Shown piece by piece: positions 31,890-40,895 of a stretch of 64,000 bases of DNA. A program made the translations under genes and the position numbers. Within the stretch, counting starts at the first letter, position 1. Each line of letters starts with the position of its first letter. Under the pieces are notes generated by a model. It ran no database searches and was not told the origin of the DNA. It worked only from the letters and a program-made list of their open reading frames with translations. The stretch is from assembly GCF_015278125.1 (NCBI RefSeq), contig NZ_JADILO010000026.1, forward strand, positions 1-64,000, written 5' to 3'. Origin of the DNA: Vibrio fluminensis. GTDB taxonomy: Bacteria > Pseudomonadota > Gammaproteobacteria > Enterobacterales > Vibrionaceae.

Positions 31890-33233
31890 ATGAGCCTATT
31901 CGCCTCTTTTGAAAAGCTGCTCAGCAAAATATTATTGCCGATTGCAGAGAAAATAGATAAACAAGTCCATCTTAGTGCCGTTAAAAAAGGCATGGTGGTA
32001 TTAACGCCAATCCTATTATTAGGTTCAATGGCTTACCCATTAAAAGCACTGAAAAACGTATTTTCTGATTCGGCAGCAGTGCAAGAATGGTTTATTAATA
32101 ACACTTATCTTATCGATCTTTTAATTAAATTTTCACTTGGTTTTATCGCCATTTACACTGTGATAGCAATTGCTTATTTTTTGAGTGAAGGCTACAAAAT
32201 ATATACAGTGGGTGCGGTTGCCTTATCCCTTTTTGCTTATTTGATCATGACCACGTCGGTCAACCCAGATGGTTCGTTAGATATTCGCTTCTTTGACTCA
32301 AAAGGTCTATTTACAGCGATATTTGTCGCGATTGCCAGTGTGGAAATCTATCGTTTCTTTACCGAAAAGAGACTGGTGATCAGAATGCCAGAGGGTGTGC
32401 CAGACTTCGTATCTAGCTCATTTGAACTGATCACGCCGACCGCATTTATTGCAGTACTGTTTGTTTCAGCACGTTACTTTATTGCGGAGTGGACGGGTGG
32501 TTTACTACTGCCTGAAATCCTAATGCAAGTGCTTGCGCCAGTGGTAGGTAGCTTGGATAACCTATGGGTGGTGTGGTTTGTGATCATGCTACGTCTGTTG
32601 TTCTGGTTCTTTGGTATCCACTCAGCAGTATTAAGCCCGATCCTATCGCCAATCTTCGTGCAATATCTTTCTGAAAACATTGCCGCGAAAACGGCAGGCG
32701 TTGAACTGACTCACTTTGTTACTGGCGGTACGTTCTCAGCGTTCGTTAACTTTACAGGGTCAGGTGTTACTTTAGGTCTGGTTATCGCGATGTTGATTGC
32801 GAAAACTCAACGCTACCGCAAGGTTGGTCAGGTTTCTTTAGTGCCAAGTTTGTTTGGTATTAACGAGCCAGTGCTATTTGGTGCGCCAATTATCTTGAAC
32901 CCGATTCTATTTATCCCGTTCGTACTGGGTGGTTCGCTGATTGGTATCTTCCCACTGGTATTGATGAAATATGGCTTCTTAGCGAAACCGTTCTTTGATC
33001 CACCGTATCTACCATTGTTCTTTGAAGGTTACTTAACAAGCTTTGACTGGAAGACGCCATTTGTTCAAGCACTACAGATTGTCGCCTCATTCTTCTGTTA
33101 CTACCCGTTCTTTAGAATCATGGATAGACAAGAGATGGCTCGTGAAGCGGCGCTAAAAGCAGAACAAGAGAAGAAATCAGTATTCAGTAAGAAAGACGAT
33201 GAATTGTTGGATGAGCTGGGACTCGATTTCTAA
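31890..33233 (+). CDS. PTS lactose/cellobiose-family EIIC
   Basis: A 447-residue polytopic permease of the Lac/Chb EIIC family. Start at ATG 31890 (MSLFASFEKLLSKILLPIAEKI) after GAAGG. Family landmarks include PSLFGINEPVLFGAPIILNP (~residues 315-334), containing the substrate-binding NEP motif. About ten transmembrane segments are apparent. It imports a beta-linked disaccharide or aminosugar-like compound in the classic family. Here the downstream peptidases argue for a sugar-amino acid or peptide-like substrate. Confidence 0.9.
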   Translation: MSLFASFEKLLSKILLPIAEKIDKQVHLSAVKKGMVVLTPILLLGSMAYPLKALKNVFSDSAAVQEWFINNTYLIDLLIKFSLGFIAIYTVIAIAYFLSEGYKIYTVGAVALSLFAYLIMTTSVNPDGSLDIRFFDSKGLFTAIFVAIASVEIYRFFTEKRLVIRMPEGVPDFVSSSFELITPTAFIAVLFVSARYFIAEWTGGLLLPEILMQVLAPVVGSLDNLWVVWFVIMLRLLFWFFGIHSAVLSPILSPIFVQYLSENIAAKTAGVELTHFVTGGTFSAFVNFTGSGVTLGLVIAMLIAKTQRYRKVGQVSLVPSLFGINEPVLFGAPIILNPILFIPFVLGGSLIGIFPLVLMKYGFLAKPFFDPPYLPLFFEGYLTSFDWKTPFVQALQIVASFFCYYPFFRIMDRQEMAREAALKAEQEKKSVFSKKDDELLDELGLDF

Positions 33234-33274
33234 CGCAACACACTCGATGCATGGTTTCTCGAAATAACGAATGA

Positions 33275-34414
33275 ATGGATATTGAAATGCGGACATTCAG
33301 CTTAGATCCTTACTTAGAACAGTTTGATGCTTTGCTTGTTAGTGACACTCACCACAAGCGTTATCTGAGCGGTTTTACTGGCAGTGGCGGGTACTTATTG
33401 CTGACGCAGTCAGGGTGCGAACTCTTGGTCGCAGGTAAGTATTGGCAGCAAGTGGCAGAGCAAAGCCCGGATTGTTTGAGAGTGTCGACAGACCAACACG
33501 GTTGGTTGGAGACGCTGCAACAAAGGCTCAATGTTCACGGTATCCAGAGATTAGGTTTTGAGAGCCATGCGCTAAGTTTTCAACAAGTAGAACAGTTAAA
33601 ACAGGCGCTCTCGCAACAACTGGTGCCGACCAACAATGTCGTCACTCCTATGAGACGTTGGAAGTCAGAGCAAGAAATTGCTCTGATCCGCAAGGCATGC
33701 GAAATCACCGAAACAGCGATTGAGCGAGGTTTACGTGATTTTCATCTTGGTATGACTGAACATCAACTCGCGGCCCACCTAGAGTTCCAAGCGCGAATGT
33801 TAGGGGCTGATAGCATTGATTTTCTGATTGTGGTTTCTGGTGAGCGAGGGGCGTTACCTCATGGGCGACCATCCCAGCGTGTCATTGAGCAAAATGAACT
33901 GGTCACGATTGATTTTGGCGTGGTGTATCAAGGTTATCACTCTGATGTGACCCGAACGTTTTGTACCGGACAGGTTTCTGAGCAACTGCAGACAATTTTT
34001 GATGTGGTGTTTACTGCGCAGCGAATGGGGGTTGAAATGCTTCGACCAGGTATCGCTGCCAGTCGAGTGGATGATGGTGTTAGACAGTACCTTGCTCGCC
34101 AAGGGTATCGAGAGGCATTTTGTCATGGCTTAGGTCATGGCGTTGGGTTGCAAGGTCATGAATACCCGAAACTTGCCTCCGATAGCAGCGCCACATTAGA
34201 AGTCGGTATGGTGGTTACTGTTGAACCGGGCGTCTATTTGCCTCAGATCGGCGGTGTCAGGATTGAAGATACCTTAGTGATCACTGAAAACGGCTGTGAA
34301 AGTTTGACTCAATTGCCAAGAGAGCTACGCATGATTCCCTTACAGCCTGTTTCAACTGAGCCAGTAACCCAAGAATCTGGTCACCAAAGCAGAGAGCCAG
34401 GAGTATTAAAGTAA
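33275..34414 (+). CDS. M24 family aminopeptidase P / Xaa-Pro dipeptidase
   Basis: A 379-residue metallopeptidase with an N-terminal creatinase-like domain (1-~130) and a pita-bread catalytic domain. The five metal ligands are visible in order: D in VTIDFG, D in HSDVTRTF, H in GHGLGHGVGL, E in VTVEPGVYLP and E in VRIEDTLVI. It removes the N-terminal residue before proline, or a similar bond. The start may be ATG 33275 or the in-frame ATG at 33287. Its stop shares a base with the start of the next peptidase gene (TAATG). Confidence 0.9.
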   Translation: MDIEMRTFSLDPYLEQFDALLVSDTHHKRYLSGFTGSGGYLLLTQSGCELLVAGKYWQQVAEQSPDCLRVSTDQHGWLETLQQRLNVHGIQRLGFESHALSFQQVEQLKQALSQQLVPTNNVVTPMRRWKSEQEIALIRKACEITETAIERGLRDFHLGMTEHQLAAHLEFQARMLGADSIDFLIVVSGERGALPHGRPSQRVIEQNELVTIDFGVVYQGYHSDVTRTFCTGQVSEQLQTIFDVVFTAQRMGVEMLRPGIAASRVDDGVRQYLARQGYREAFCHGLGHGVGLQGHEYPKLASDSSATLEVGMVVTVEPGVYLPQIGGVRIEDTLVITENGCESLTQLPRELRMIPLQPVSTEPVTQESGHQSREPGVLK

Positions 34415-35463
34415 TGAATGACTTCCGTTTGTTGGCGCAATTGAATAATGCTCATGGACCATCTGGGCGTGAGTATGAAGTAAGAAAAATTTTGTGTGAT
34501 GAGCTTGCCGATATCGCTGATGAAATCAGCTTTGATGGTTTAGGCAGCCTGATTGCACGACTCAATCGCAACGCTACTGGTCCTAAAGTAGCGGTGGTTG
34601 CACATATGGATGAAGTGGGCTTTTTGATCCGCGAAATTCGTAGTGACGGTTTATTGAAAGTGTTTAAGCTTGGCGGTATTGATCCGCGTGTTGCGATCAA
34701 CAGTGAAATCGAGCTCAAAACCCGCAGTGGTGAAAAATTCACAGGGCTGCTGTGGAGCGATAAGCCGCTGGGAGAACTCACCATTGATGACCTGTGGCTT
34801 GATGTCGGTGCAACAAGCCGCGAGCAAGTGGCGGCAATGGGTATCGAAATTGGTGATAGTGCGGTCTTTGCTACTCGTCACTTCCAGTTAAATAACAGCG
34901 AAACCTTAGTCGGCAAAGCGATGGATGATCGCATTGGCTGCTGGCTTGGAGCAGAGTTGATGCGCTCACTCAAACAGAGCGCACCACAGTGTGATCTTTA
35001 TTTTGTTGCTACAGTGCAAGAAGAAGTGGGCACCAAAGGCGGAAAAACTGCGATTGAGCAATTGAAGCCGGATGTGGTCATTGTGCTGGATGTGGCGACG
35101 GCTAAACATCTAACGCCACAGTCTGGTTCTCAACGTTTGTTTGGTCACGGACCATGTTTAGTGGTAGCTGACAAGATTGCTTTAGGGCATTACCCTTTGC
35201 TGAACTTGGTCAGTGATGTGGCGAAAGAATACGGTATTGCCGTTCAACGCGATTTTCTTGCTGGTGGCGGTACTGACAATGGCCCGGCAACGTTGGTAGG
35301 CAGTGGCATTGCTGGTTTAGCGATTATATTACCTGTACGTAACTGCCATTCGGCTTATACCCAAGTGAAGCAAAGCGATGCGCTCAATTGTCTCGCTTTG
35401 CTCAAGCATGTGGTTACTCAGTTGGATGAAACGCAGACAGCGCGCTTGTACTCCTATTGCTGA
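34414..35463 (+). CDS. M42 family metallopeptidase (FrvX-like)
   Basis: A 349-residue dinuclear zinc/cobalt aminopeptidase that forms dodecameric tetrahedral particles in the family. Ligands are visible: H and D in AHMDEVGF, D in KAMDDRIGCW, the catalytic EE in VQEEVGTKG, D in IVLDVATA and H in RNCHSAYT. The E. coli homologue FrvX is also encoded with a PTS system. Its last 50 bases overlap the convergent regulator gene. Confidence 0.92.
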   Translation: MNDFRLLAQLNNAHGPSGREYEVRKILCDELADIADEISFDGLGSLIARLNRNATGPKVAVVAHMDEVGFLIREIRSDGLLKVFKLGGIDPRVAINSEIELKTRSGEKFTGLLWSDKPLGELTIDDLWLDVGATSREQVAAMGIEIGDSAVFATRHFQLNNSETLVGKAMDDRIGCWLGAELMRSLKQSAPQCDLYFVATVQEEVGTKGGKTAIEQLKPDVVIVLDVATAKHLTPQSGSQRLFGHGPCLVVADKIALGHYPLLNLVSDVAKEYGIAVQRDFLAGGGTDNGPATLVGSGIAGLAIILPVRNCHSAYTQVKQSDALNCLALLKHVVTQLDETQTARLYSYC

Positions 35464-37177
35464 GTGGGGTTTCCGTATCTGCGGCAAGAAGGAACGGTCC
35501 TTGCTCGGTAAGCTTTTGGTGTAATTGATGTACAGCACGTAAGTGCTGTACGTTATCCAGATGGCTGATCATCATGATTTGGCGGATATTGCGCTGGAAA
35601 ACATCACTGATTGACTTATCCAAGCGCAAATGAGCGATGCTTATTCGTTCACAGTGTGATGCGCTTTTGCCGTGACAAACGAGTAAACCGTGTTGAGCAA
35701 AGTAGGCATGGTTACGGGCGTAAAATAACGTGACTATACCGTGTGAATAGCGTTCGTTAACTAGGCCAAGTTGTACCATTTCACCACTTAACCAGTTGAG
35801 AATAGGCACTAATTCACCTTGAGCGGGCAATGTTGACGTATCGCTTAGGGTAACGAGTAGATCATCCAGTGAGGGTAAAGCGCGATCATCGATCACCTTG
35901 TCACCGAGTTGCGCCAGCACCTGACTCACAAACGCTTCGTTGTTGAGCTCAACACTGCTACTTTTCGCAATCGCCAGTAAGGTTTCCAAAGAGACACAAT
36001 GGCTGCTGCGCGCTTCAATCGCCCGATTGATTAAACGGGTAATGTAACCAATTTCCTCGTTGCGCAGTGGCTCAACAAGATGATGTCGATACTGCTCGGT
36101 AACGGTTTTAACTTGTTCAAACAATGCTTTGGAATATGGGCTTTGTTCACCAAGTTGTGTGTTGAGATTATTCTTCGCGCGATAAACGGCGGTCGTCAGG
36201 TAGGTGACGATGTCATTCAGCAACGCGGTATCAGTTAACAAATCTTTGCCGCAATCTTGGCTAATCACACTCAGCAGTTGGAATATAAAGCTTTCCGCTT
36301 GCAGGCGTTTTTCATAGAAGCCATCGGTATTGATCCCGCCAAGGAAGTACTCGGCTAAATGCAGCGCTTCAAAATGATACCCTTCCTGTTGCCAACCGAG
36401 CGCCTGCTTGATATAGCCAAATGCTTTGGTTGATTGCAAAAACGTACCGTTATTTTTGCGGTTAATAAACACCCCTTGCTGAATACGGCTCAAGGTGATC
36501 ATCACATAGATGGTAAAGAGATTTCTAAACTCATCACTCAAAGCGCAGTTGGCACTTTGTTCAATTTGAGTAACCGCTAAAAATGCGTCATATGGCTGAT
36601 ACTTTTCAACATATGCCTGCACAATCGACACAATATCCCGTTCATAGAAATAGCGCTTTTTGAGATAATGAACGTGGTCGTTTTTACAAAAAAGGTATTT
36701 AGAGGCGTAACACATTTGCAAGTAACGTATTTGCTTCTCTTTGCCGGAAACGTGCAGGTGTTGATCGATCACTTCGAGCTCTAATGCCAAGCTACTGAAC
36801 ATCTCATTGGTGGCGCGTAGATCTTTGTTGAGTGTTGGGCGACTGACTTTAAGATACTGCTGAATCTCACATAATGGCGTTTGCGGTGCAAAGAGCGCAA
36901 TGACGGCTAAGTATTCTTCCCGTTCCAGTTTGGAGTAGACAAAGTTAGTCGCGAATACATCGCTAAAGAATGGACTGGCATCATACGGGTAGTGGAGTTC
37001 GCCGTTGGTTAAGGCGATGGGTGTCATTCCCAACTTTTCTAGATAGAAATTGATGTTCTCAATCGCATAGCGCAGGTTGCGCGAAGTCATATTGAATACT
37101 GAAGCGAGGGCATTGAGGGACGTGCATTGCATCGTAAGGGCAGTGACGATATCAAAATGCTGTTTATTGAGACTCAT
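35414..37177 (-). CDS. PRD-containing transcriptional regulator (BglG/FrvR/MtlR type)
   Basis: A 587-residue PTS-controlled regulator. N-terminal helix-turn-helix domains (~residues 1-140, for example YLKVSRPTLNKDLRATNEMF) precede PTS regulation domains, recognised by histidines in LHLAEYFLGGINTDGF (~residue 270-285). A C-terminal EIIA-like segment contains ARNHAYFAQHGLLVCHG (~490-506). It is convergent with the M42 gene and should read the phosphorylation state of the neighbouring PTS. The domain order matches FrvR/MtlR activators rather than short antiterminators. Confidence 0.87.
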   Translation of the reverse strand: MSLNKQHFDIVTALTMQCTSLNALASVFNMTSRNLRYAIENINFYLEKLGMTPIALTNGELHYPYDASPFFSDVFATNFVYSKLEREEYLAVIALFAPQTPLCEIQQYLKVSRPTLNKDLRATNEMFSSLALELEVIDQHLHVSGKEKQIRYLQMCYASKYLFCKNDHVHYLKKRYFYERDIVSIVQAYVEKYQPYDAFLAVTQIEQSANCALSDEFRNLFTIYVMITLSRIQQGVFINRKNNGTFLQSTKAFGYIKQALGWQQEGYHFEALHLAEYFLGGINTDGFYEKRLQAESFIFQLLSVISQDCGKDLLTDTALLNDIVTYLTTAVYRAKNNLNTQLGEQSPYSKALFEQVKTVTEQYRHHLVEPLRNEEIGYITRLINRAIEARSSHCVSLETLLAIAKSSSVELNNEAFVSQVLAQLGDKVIDDRALPSLDDLLVTLSDTSTLPAQGELVPILNWLSGEMVQLGLVNERYSHGIVTLFYARNHAYFAQHGLLVCHGKSASHCERISIAHLRLDKSISDVFQRNIRQIMMISHLDNVQHLRAVHQLHQKLTEQGPFLLAADTETPLSNRSTSALSAFHPTE

Positions 37178-37380
37178 GAGCAGTTAGGTCAGTCGAATTT
37201 GTCTAATTCTATCAATAGCAAACCGCTAAAGATGAGAGCTAGCCTACTAAATGAGGTAGAGAGAATGATGCGAAAGACAACGGGATACGGCGAAATTTAG
37301 CAAACTGTTATCAAGTTGAGTGAAAGGTTGGAATATGGTGCGGTGATTGGGTGTTGCAATCGGTGAGTATCGACTTAACA

Positions 37381-37408
37381 AAAGGCTCGCAATAGGACGC
37401 GAGCCTTG
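37381..37408 (-). terminator. Terminator of yegD
   Basis: AAGGCTCGC and GCGAGCCTT pair around AATAGGAC; on the minus strand a TTTTGTT tail follows. It lies about 30 bases past the yegD stop. Confidence 0.8.
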
Positions 37409-37433
37409 TAGTGAGTTGTGCTATCCGCTTTGA

Positions 37434-38786
37434 TTAGCGATAGATTAGGTTTGCCCAGTGAGTTAAACCAGCGGTGACAGAACCAAAGTAGTTGCCGCTG
37501 ACAATCTCTGTATTTGGCAACACTGATGCCACTGCTGAGGTGAGCGCTTTTGAGCGTGATGAACCACCAGTCATGTAAATCACATCTGGTTGGATGCCGC
37601 TTTGTGTTACGGCGTCTTGAACCAAGCTGCGGATCTTGTGCATTGGGTTTTCAATTGCAGCATCAATGGCTTCACGCGTGGTAGGCACGTTGAATGCTTC
37701 GCTCACCAGGTCGATAGTGGTGGTGTAATCGTTATGTTCAGACATGGCAATTTTAGCCAACTCTGCTTGATGGATAACCCCGTGACCTAATGTCTCTTGG
37801 TGCAACTTAACCAGACGTTGTAGCTTTTCAGGCTGCATTGCTTCTTTGTGGAACTGGCGCAGCATCGATAGGTTATCGTGGGCATAAAAGTCACGTTGAG
37901 CTTGAACATCGTTAATTGCAATCGCATTCCAAAATTGGATTAAAGGCAGATCTAACCCACTTTTTAGTTTGCTACCCAAGCCGAATTCGGTCATCAAACA
38001 CTTAAAGGCGATGAAGATATCCAGATCGTTACCACCCACCATTTGACCGGTGTGCGCCAGCAGTGAATCACGGCGATCTTGCTTACCACGCCAAGTTGGT
38101 CCCATTTGAATCATCGAGCAGTCTGTCGTACCACCACCGATATCGACAACCAGTACTTTTTTGTCGCTATTTAAGGTTGCCTCAAAGTCCAAGCCTGCTG
38201 CAACGGGCTCATATTGAAACTCAATATCTTTAAAGCCAGCACGTTTTGCTGCGCGAGTCAGAATATCCACCGCTTGAATGTTGGATGCTTCGCCGCCGCG
38301 ACCTAAGAAGTTGACAGGGCGACCAATAACAGTCTGAGTAAATTCTTTTCTTGCTGAACTTTCCGCGCGGCGTTTGATGTTACTCATCATAGCGCAGACC
38401 AGATCTTCAAAGAACGAGAGTTGTAAATCGCGCAAACCCATTGCACCCAAAAACGATTTAGGTGATTTGACGAAGTAAACGTCTTTAGGATCTTCGAGGT
38501 AAAGCTCCAATGCTTCATTACCGAATTTTACGTCATCGGTGCGCACTTCAAGCCCTTCTTCACGGTTGATTGTTATAGCTCTTCTTAATACCGCTTGGTT
38601 TGCGTCGTTACTTGGCTCGATGTTTAAGCAGCGAAATAGGTACTCTGAAACCGACTCCGCATTTGGCGCGCAAAGTGTTGATGGCAAATAGATGTTCTCT
38701 CCTACCAAAGGGATCGGTGTGACTTTATCTTCAACAAGATGAGCGACACAGCAGTTGGCCGTTCCAAAATCAAATCCTAGGGACAT
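37434..38786 (-). CDS. yegD: HSP70-family protein YegD
   Basis: A 450-residue actin/Hsp70-type ATPase without the canonical substrate-binding domain. The phosphate-1 loop is GFDFGTANCCVAHL at the N-terminus and the phosphate-2 loop is VVDIGGGTTDCSM (~residue 203-215). The start is placed at 38786 (MSLGFDFG), nine bases after GAGG; the frame is open 12 codons further. The cellular role is not established. Stand-alone gene, divergent from yghU. Confidence 0.9.
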   Translation of the reverse strand: MSLGFDFGTANCCVAHLVEDKVTPIPLVGENIYLPSTLCAPNAESVSEYLFRCLNIEPSNDANQAVLRRAITINREEGLEVRTDDVKFGNEALELYLEDPKDVYFVKSPKSFLGAMGLRDLQLSFFEDLVCAMMSNIKRRAESSARKEFTQTVIGRPVNFLGRGGEASNIQAVDILTRAAKRAGFKDIEFQYEPVAAGLDFEATLNSDKKVLVVDIGGGTTDCSMIQMGPTWRGKQDRRDSLLAHTGQMVGGNDLDIFIAFKCLMTEFGLGSKLKSGLDLPLIQFWNAIAINDVQAQRDFYAHDNLSMLRQFHKEAMQPEKLQRLVKLHQETLGHGVIHQAELAKIAMSEHNDYTTTIDLVSEAFNVPTTREAIDAAIENPMHKIRSLVQDAVTQSGIQPDVIYMTGGSSRSKALTSAVASVLPNTEIVSGNYFGSVTAGLTHWANLIYR

Positions 38787-38982
38787 CTTAACCTCAACGT
38801 TAGGGAAAAAAGGGGGGCGCACACTAAACCTTACACTGGTAGTCGGGTCAAGGATAAATTGTGTTGTCGATGTTATTCAAAGCAACAATTTAATCAATAG
38901 AGGTTGTGTTTTGCTGCTTTTGTCACCAGATTATCTATAGTCATTCCAATCGGAATCACACAGCAATCGATAAGGAACTGTC

Positions 38983-39843
38983 ATGACAAGTGAATATACG
39001 CCACCGAAAGTGTGGACAACCGATACTGAAACGGGTGGAACTTGGGCAAGCATTAATCGACCAACCGCTGGGGCGAGACATGAGCAAGCTCTGCCAGAAG
39101 GCGAGCACCCTTTACAGCTTTACTCGATGGGAACGCCAAATGGTCAAAAAGTTACCATTATGCTCGAAGAGTTGCTGGCTTTAGGGATCACTGAAGCTCA
39201 GTATGATGCCCATATGATCCGAATTGGTGATGGTGATCAGTTCTCATCTGGCTTTGTCGCTGTGAATCCAAATTCAAAAATTCCTGCGCTGGTGGATAAA
39301 TCTGTGTCTCCGGTGGCAAACGTGTTTGAATCGGGACATATATTGCTTTATCTGGCAGAGAAGTTTGGCTGCTTGTTGCCGAAAGATCCGGCAACCAAAA
39401 CAGTGGCGATGAACTGGCTATTTTGGCTGCAAGGCAGTGCGCCTTATCTTGGTGGCGGTTTTGGGCATTTCTATGCTTACGCCCCTGAGAAGTTTGAATA
39501 CCCAATTAATCGTTTCACGATGGAAACTAAGCGCCAGTTAGATCTGCTTAACAATCACTTGGCGGATAATCGCTATTTGGCAGGCGAAGAATACTCAATT
39601 GCTGATATCGCGACTTGGCCTTGGTACGGCAACTTAGTACTCGGTAAGCTTTATGACGCAGCAGAGTTTTTGGATGTTGCCAGCTATCCACATCTCGTTC
39701 GTTGGGCGCAAGAAATTTCTGAACGCCAAGCGGTGCAACGTGGCCGTATTGTCAATCGAGCTTGGGGTGAAGAGTGGGAGCAAGTGGTGGAGCGCCATAG
39801 TGCTGACGACATAGATCAAGTGCTTGCTAAGCAGCCGAAGTAA
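38983..39843 (+). CDS. yghU: Glutathione S-transferase YghU (nu class)
   Basis: A 286-residue GST-superfamily protein with a long N-terminal extension (TPPKVWTTDTETGGTWASIN) before the thioredoxin-like domain (~50-130) and the helical domain. YghU-type enzymes bind two glutathiones and show disulfide reductase and peroxidase activity. The match to the E. coli protein along the N-terminus is strong. ATG follows AAGGAACTGTC. Confidence 0.93.
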   Translation: MTSEYTPPKVWTTDTETGGTWASINRPTAGARHEQALPEGEHPLQLYSMGTPNGQKVTIMLEELLALGITEAQYDAHMIRIGDGDQFSSGFVAVNPNSKIPALVDKSVSPVANVFESGHILLYLAEKFGCLLPKDPATKTVAMNWLFWLQGSAPYLGGGFGHFYAYAPEKFEYPINRFTMETKRQLDLLNNHLADNRYLAGEEYSIADIATWPWYGNLVLGKLYDAAEFLDVASYPHLVRWAQEISERQAVQRGRIVNRAWGEEWEQVVERHSADDIDQVLAKQPK

Positions 39844-39868
39844 TCGAAGCAGCCTAAGCAACATTTAT

Positions 39869-39891
39869 TCGCCCCTCAATCCGAGGGGCGA
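39869..39891. terminator. Bidirectional terminator after yghU
   Basis: TCGCCCCTC-AATCC-GAGGGGCGA between convergent genes; T-rich sequence lies on the minus-strand side and a weaker one on the plus side. Confidence 0.75.
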
Positions 39892-39902
39892 GTAATTTAA
39901 AT

Positions 39903-40667
39903 CTATTGGTACAGTGGCACTATGATGTCGGCTTTCGCTAAAGTAAAGGATGCCGCATTGTCTTGGTTACTCTGTTTACCAATCTTTTTGGCCTCAGGGA
40001 TAACCACGAAAATTATTTCGGGTCGCTTGGTTATTCTAGGGCCGCGCTCACCGTTTGCGTCCAATTTATAACCATCAATATACACGGTTAACACCGTATC
40101 TTTTTTATCTCGCTTGTCGACAAAAAACGTTCCGAGTTCATGCACCGCTCCCCATGTGTATTCTAAAGAAACTTCTTTTGCGCTCGGGAGATAGATGTCA
40201 TAACTGCGATTAGGCATGTTAGGGCGAATACTATTAATGGCAATGTCGAGTCGCTTTTCGACAAACTGCCCGCTTTGAAAAGGCTTTCCCTCTTTTTTAT
40301 CTTTATCGGCGACAAAACCATTACATTTTTGGCTTTCGCCTTTTCGAGCTTCAAAGCGATAGGTGGCACAAGCAAACTCGGTTACAAGGCTTTTAATGCC
40401 TTTAAGTAATGCAGGGGAGGCAAACGCATCCAACTCGAACTGACCTAAAGTGTCTACTTGTTTAAAAAGCTCTGGGGCGGCACTTTCAAACTGAGCGTTA
40501 AAACTCAATGGGATAAAATTATTGTTCTCGATAGCGGCTTTGATGACATTGTTGGTGTCATAGACCCGGTTGCCGTTATTGTCACTGACCGACCAAGCAA
40601 AATTTCCATAATCTGCCAATACATTGAAACTTGAAAGAACCAGTACCAAGAATATGGTTTTAAGCAT
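39903..40667 (-). CDS. Hypothetical secreted protein, 254 aa
   Basis: A protein with a signal peptide (MLKTIFLVLVLSSFNVLA) and a predicted periplasmic or secreted domain of no family I recognise. Two cysteines (in FACATYRFEARKGESQKCNG, residues ~100-116) could form a disulfide. The sequence has beta-rich patterns (LTVYIDGYKL, PEIIFVVIPEAKK). It stands alone on the minus strand, with 228 bases to the next gene. No context clue to function. Confidence 0.65.
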   Translation of the reverse strand: MLKTIFLVLVLSSFNVLADYGNFAWSVSDNNGNRVYDTNNVIKAAIENNNFIPLSFNAQFESAAPELFKQVDTLGQFELDAFASPALLKGIKSLVTEFACATYRFEARKGESQKCNGFVADKDKKEGKPFQSGQFVEKRLDIAINSIRPNMPNRSYDIYLPSAKEVSLEYTWGAVHELGTFFVDKRDKKDTVLTVYIDGYKLDANGERGPRITKRPEIIFVVIPEAKKIGKQSNQDNAASFTLAKADIIVPLYQ

Positions 40668-40895
40668 CTTTACTTTCCTGTATTTAGAGGGCTTTTAAAC
40701 CATTTTACATACAGCGTGTTGGCATTCTATGTTGATGGTAAGCAAAGTCTTAATATTGATATCAAGCTCTAATTTATTTGCAATTTCTTACAGCAAGCCT
40801 AAATGTGAAATGATCACACCAATAGATAGTTTTTTTCGGATCAGAAAGCCAGTCATGCTAAATCTGGCTTATTTGCGAGTAATAAAAATTGGCTA

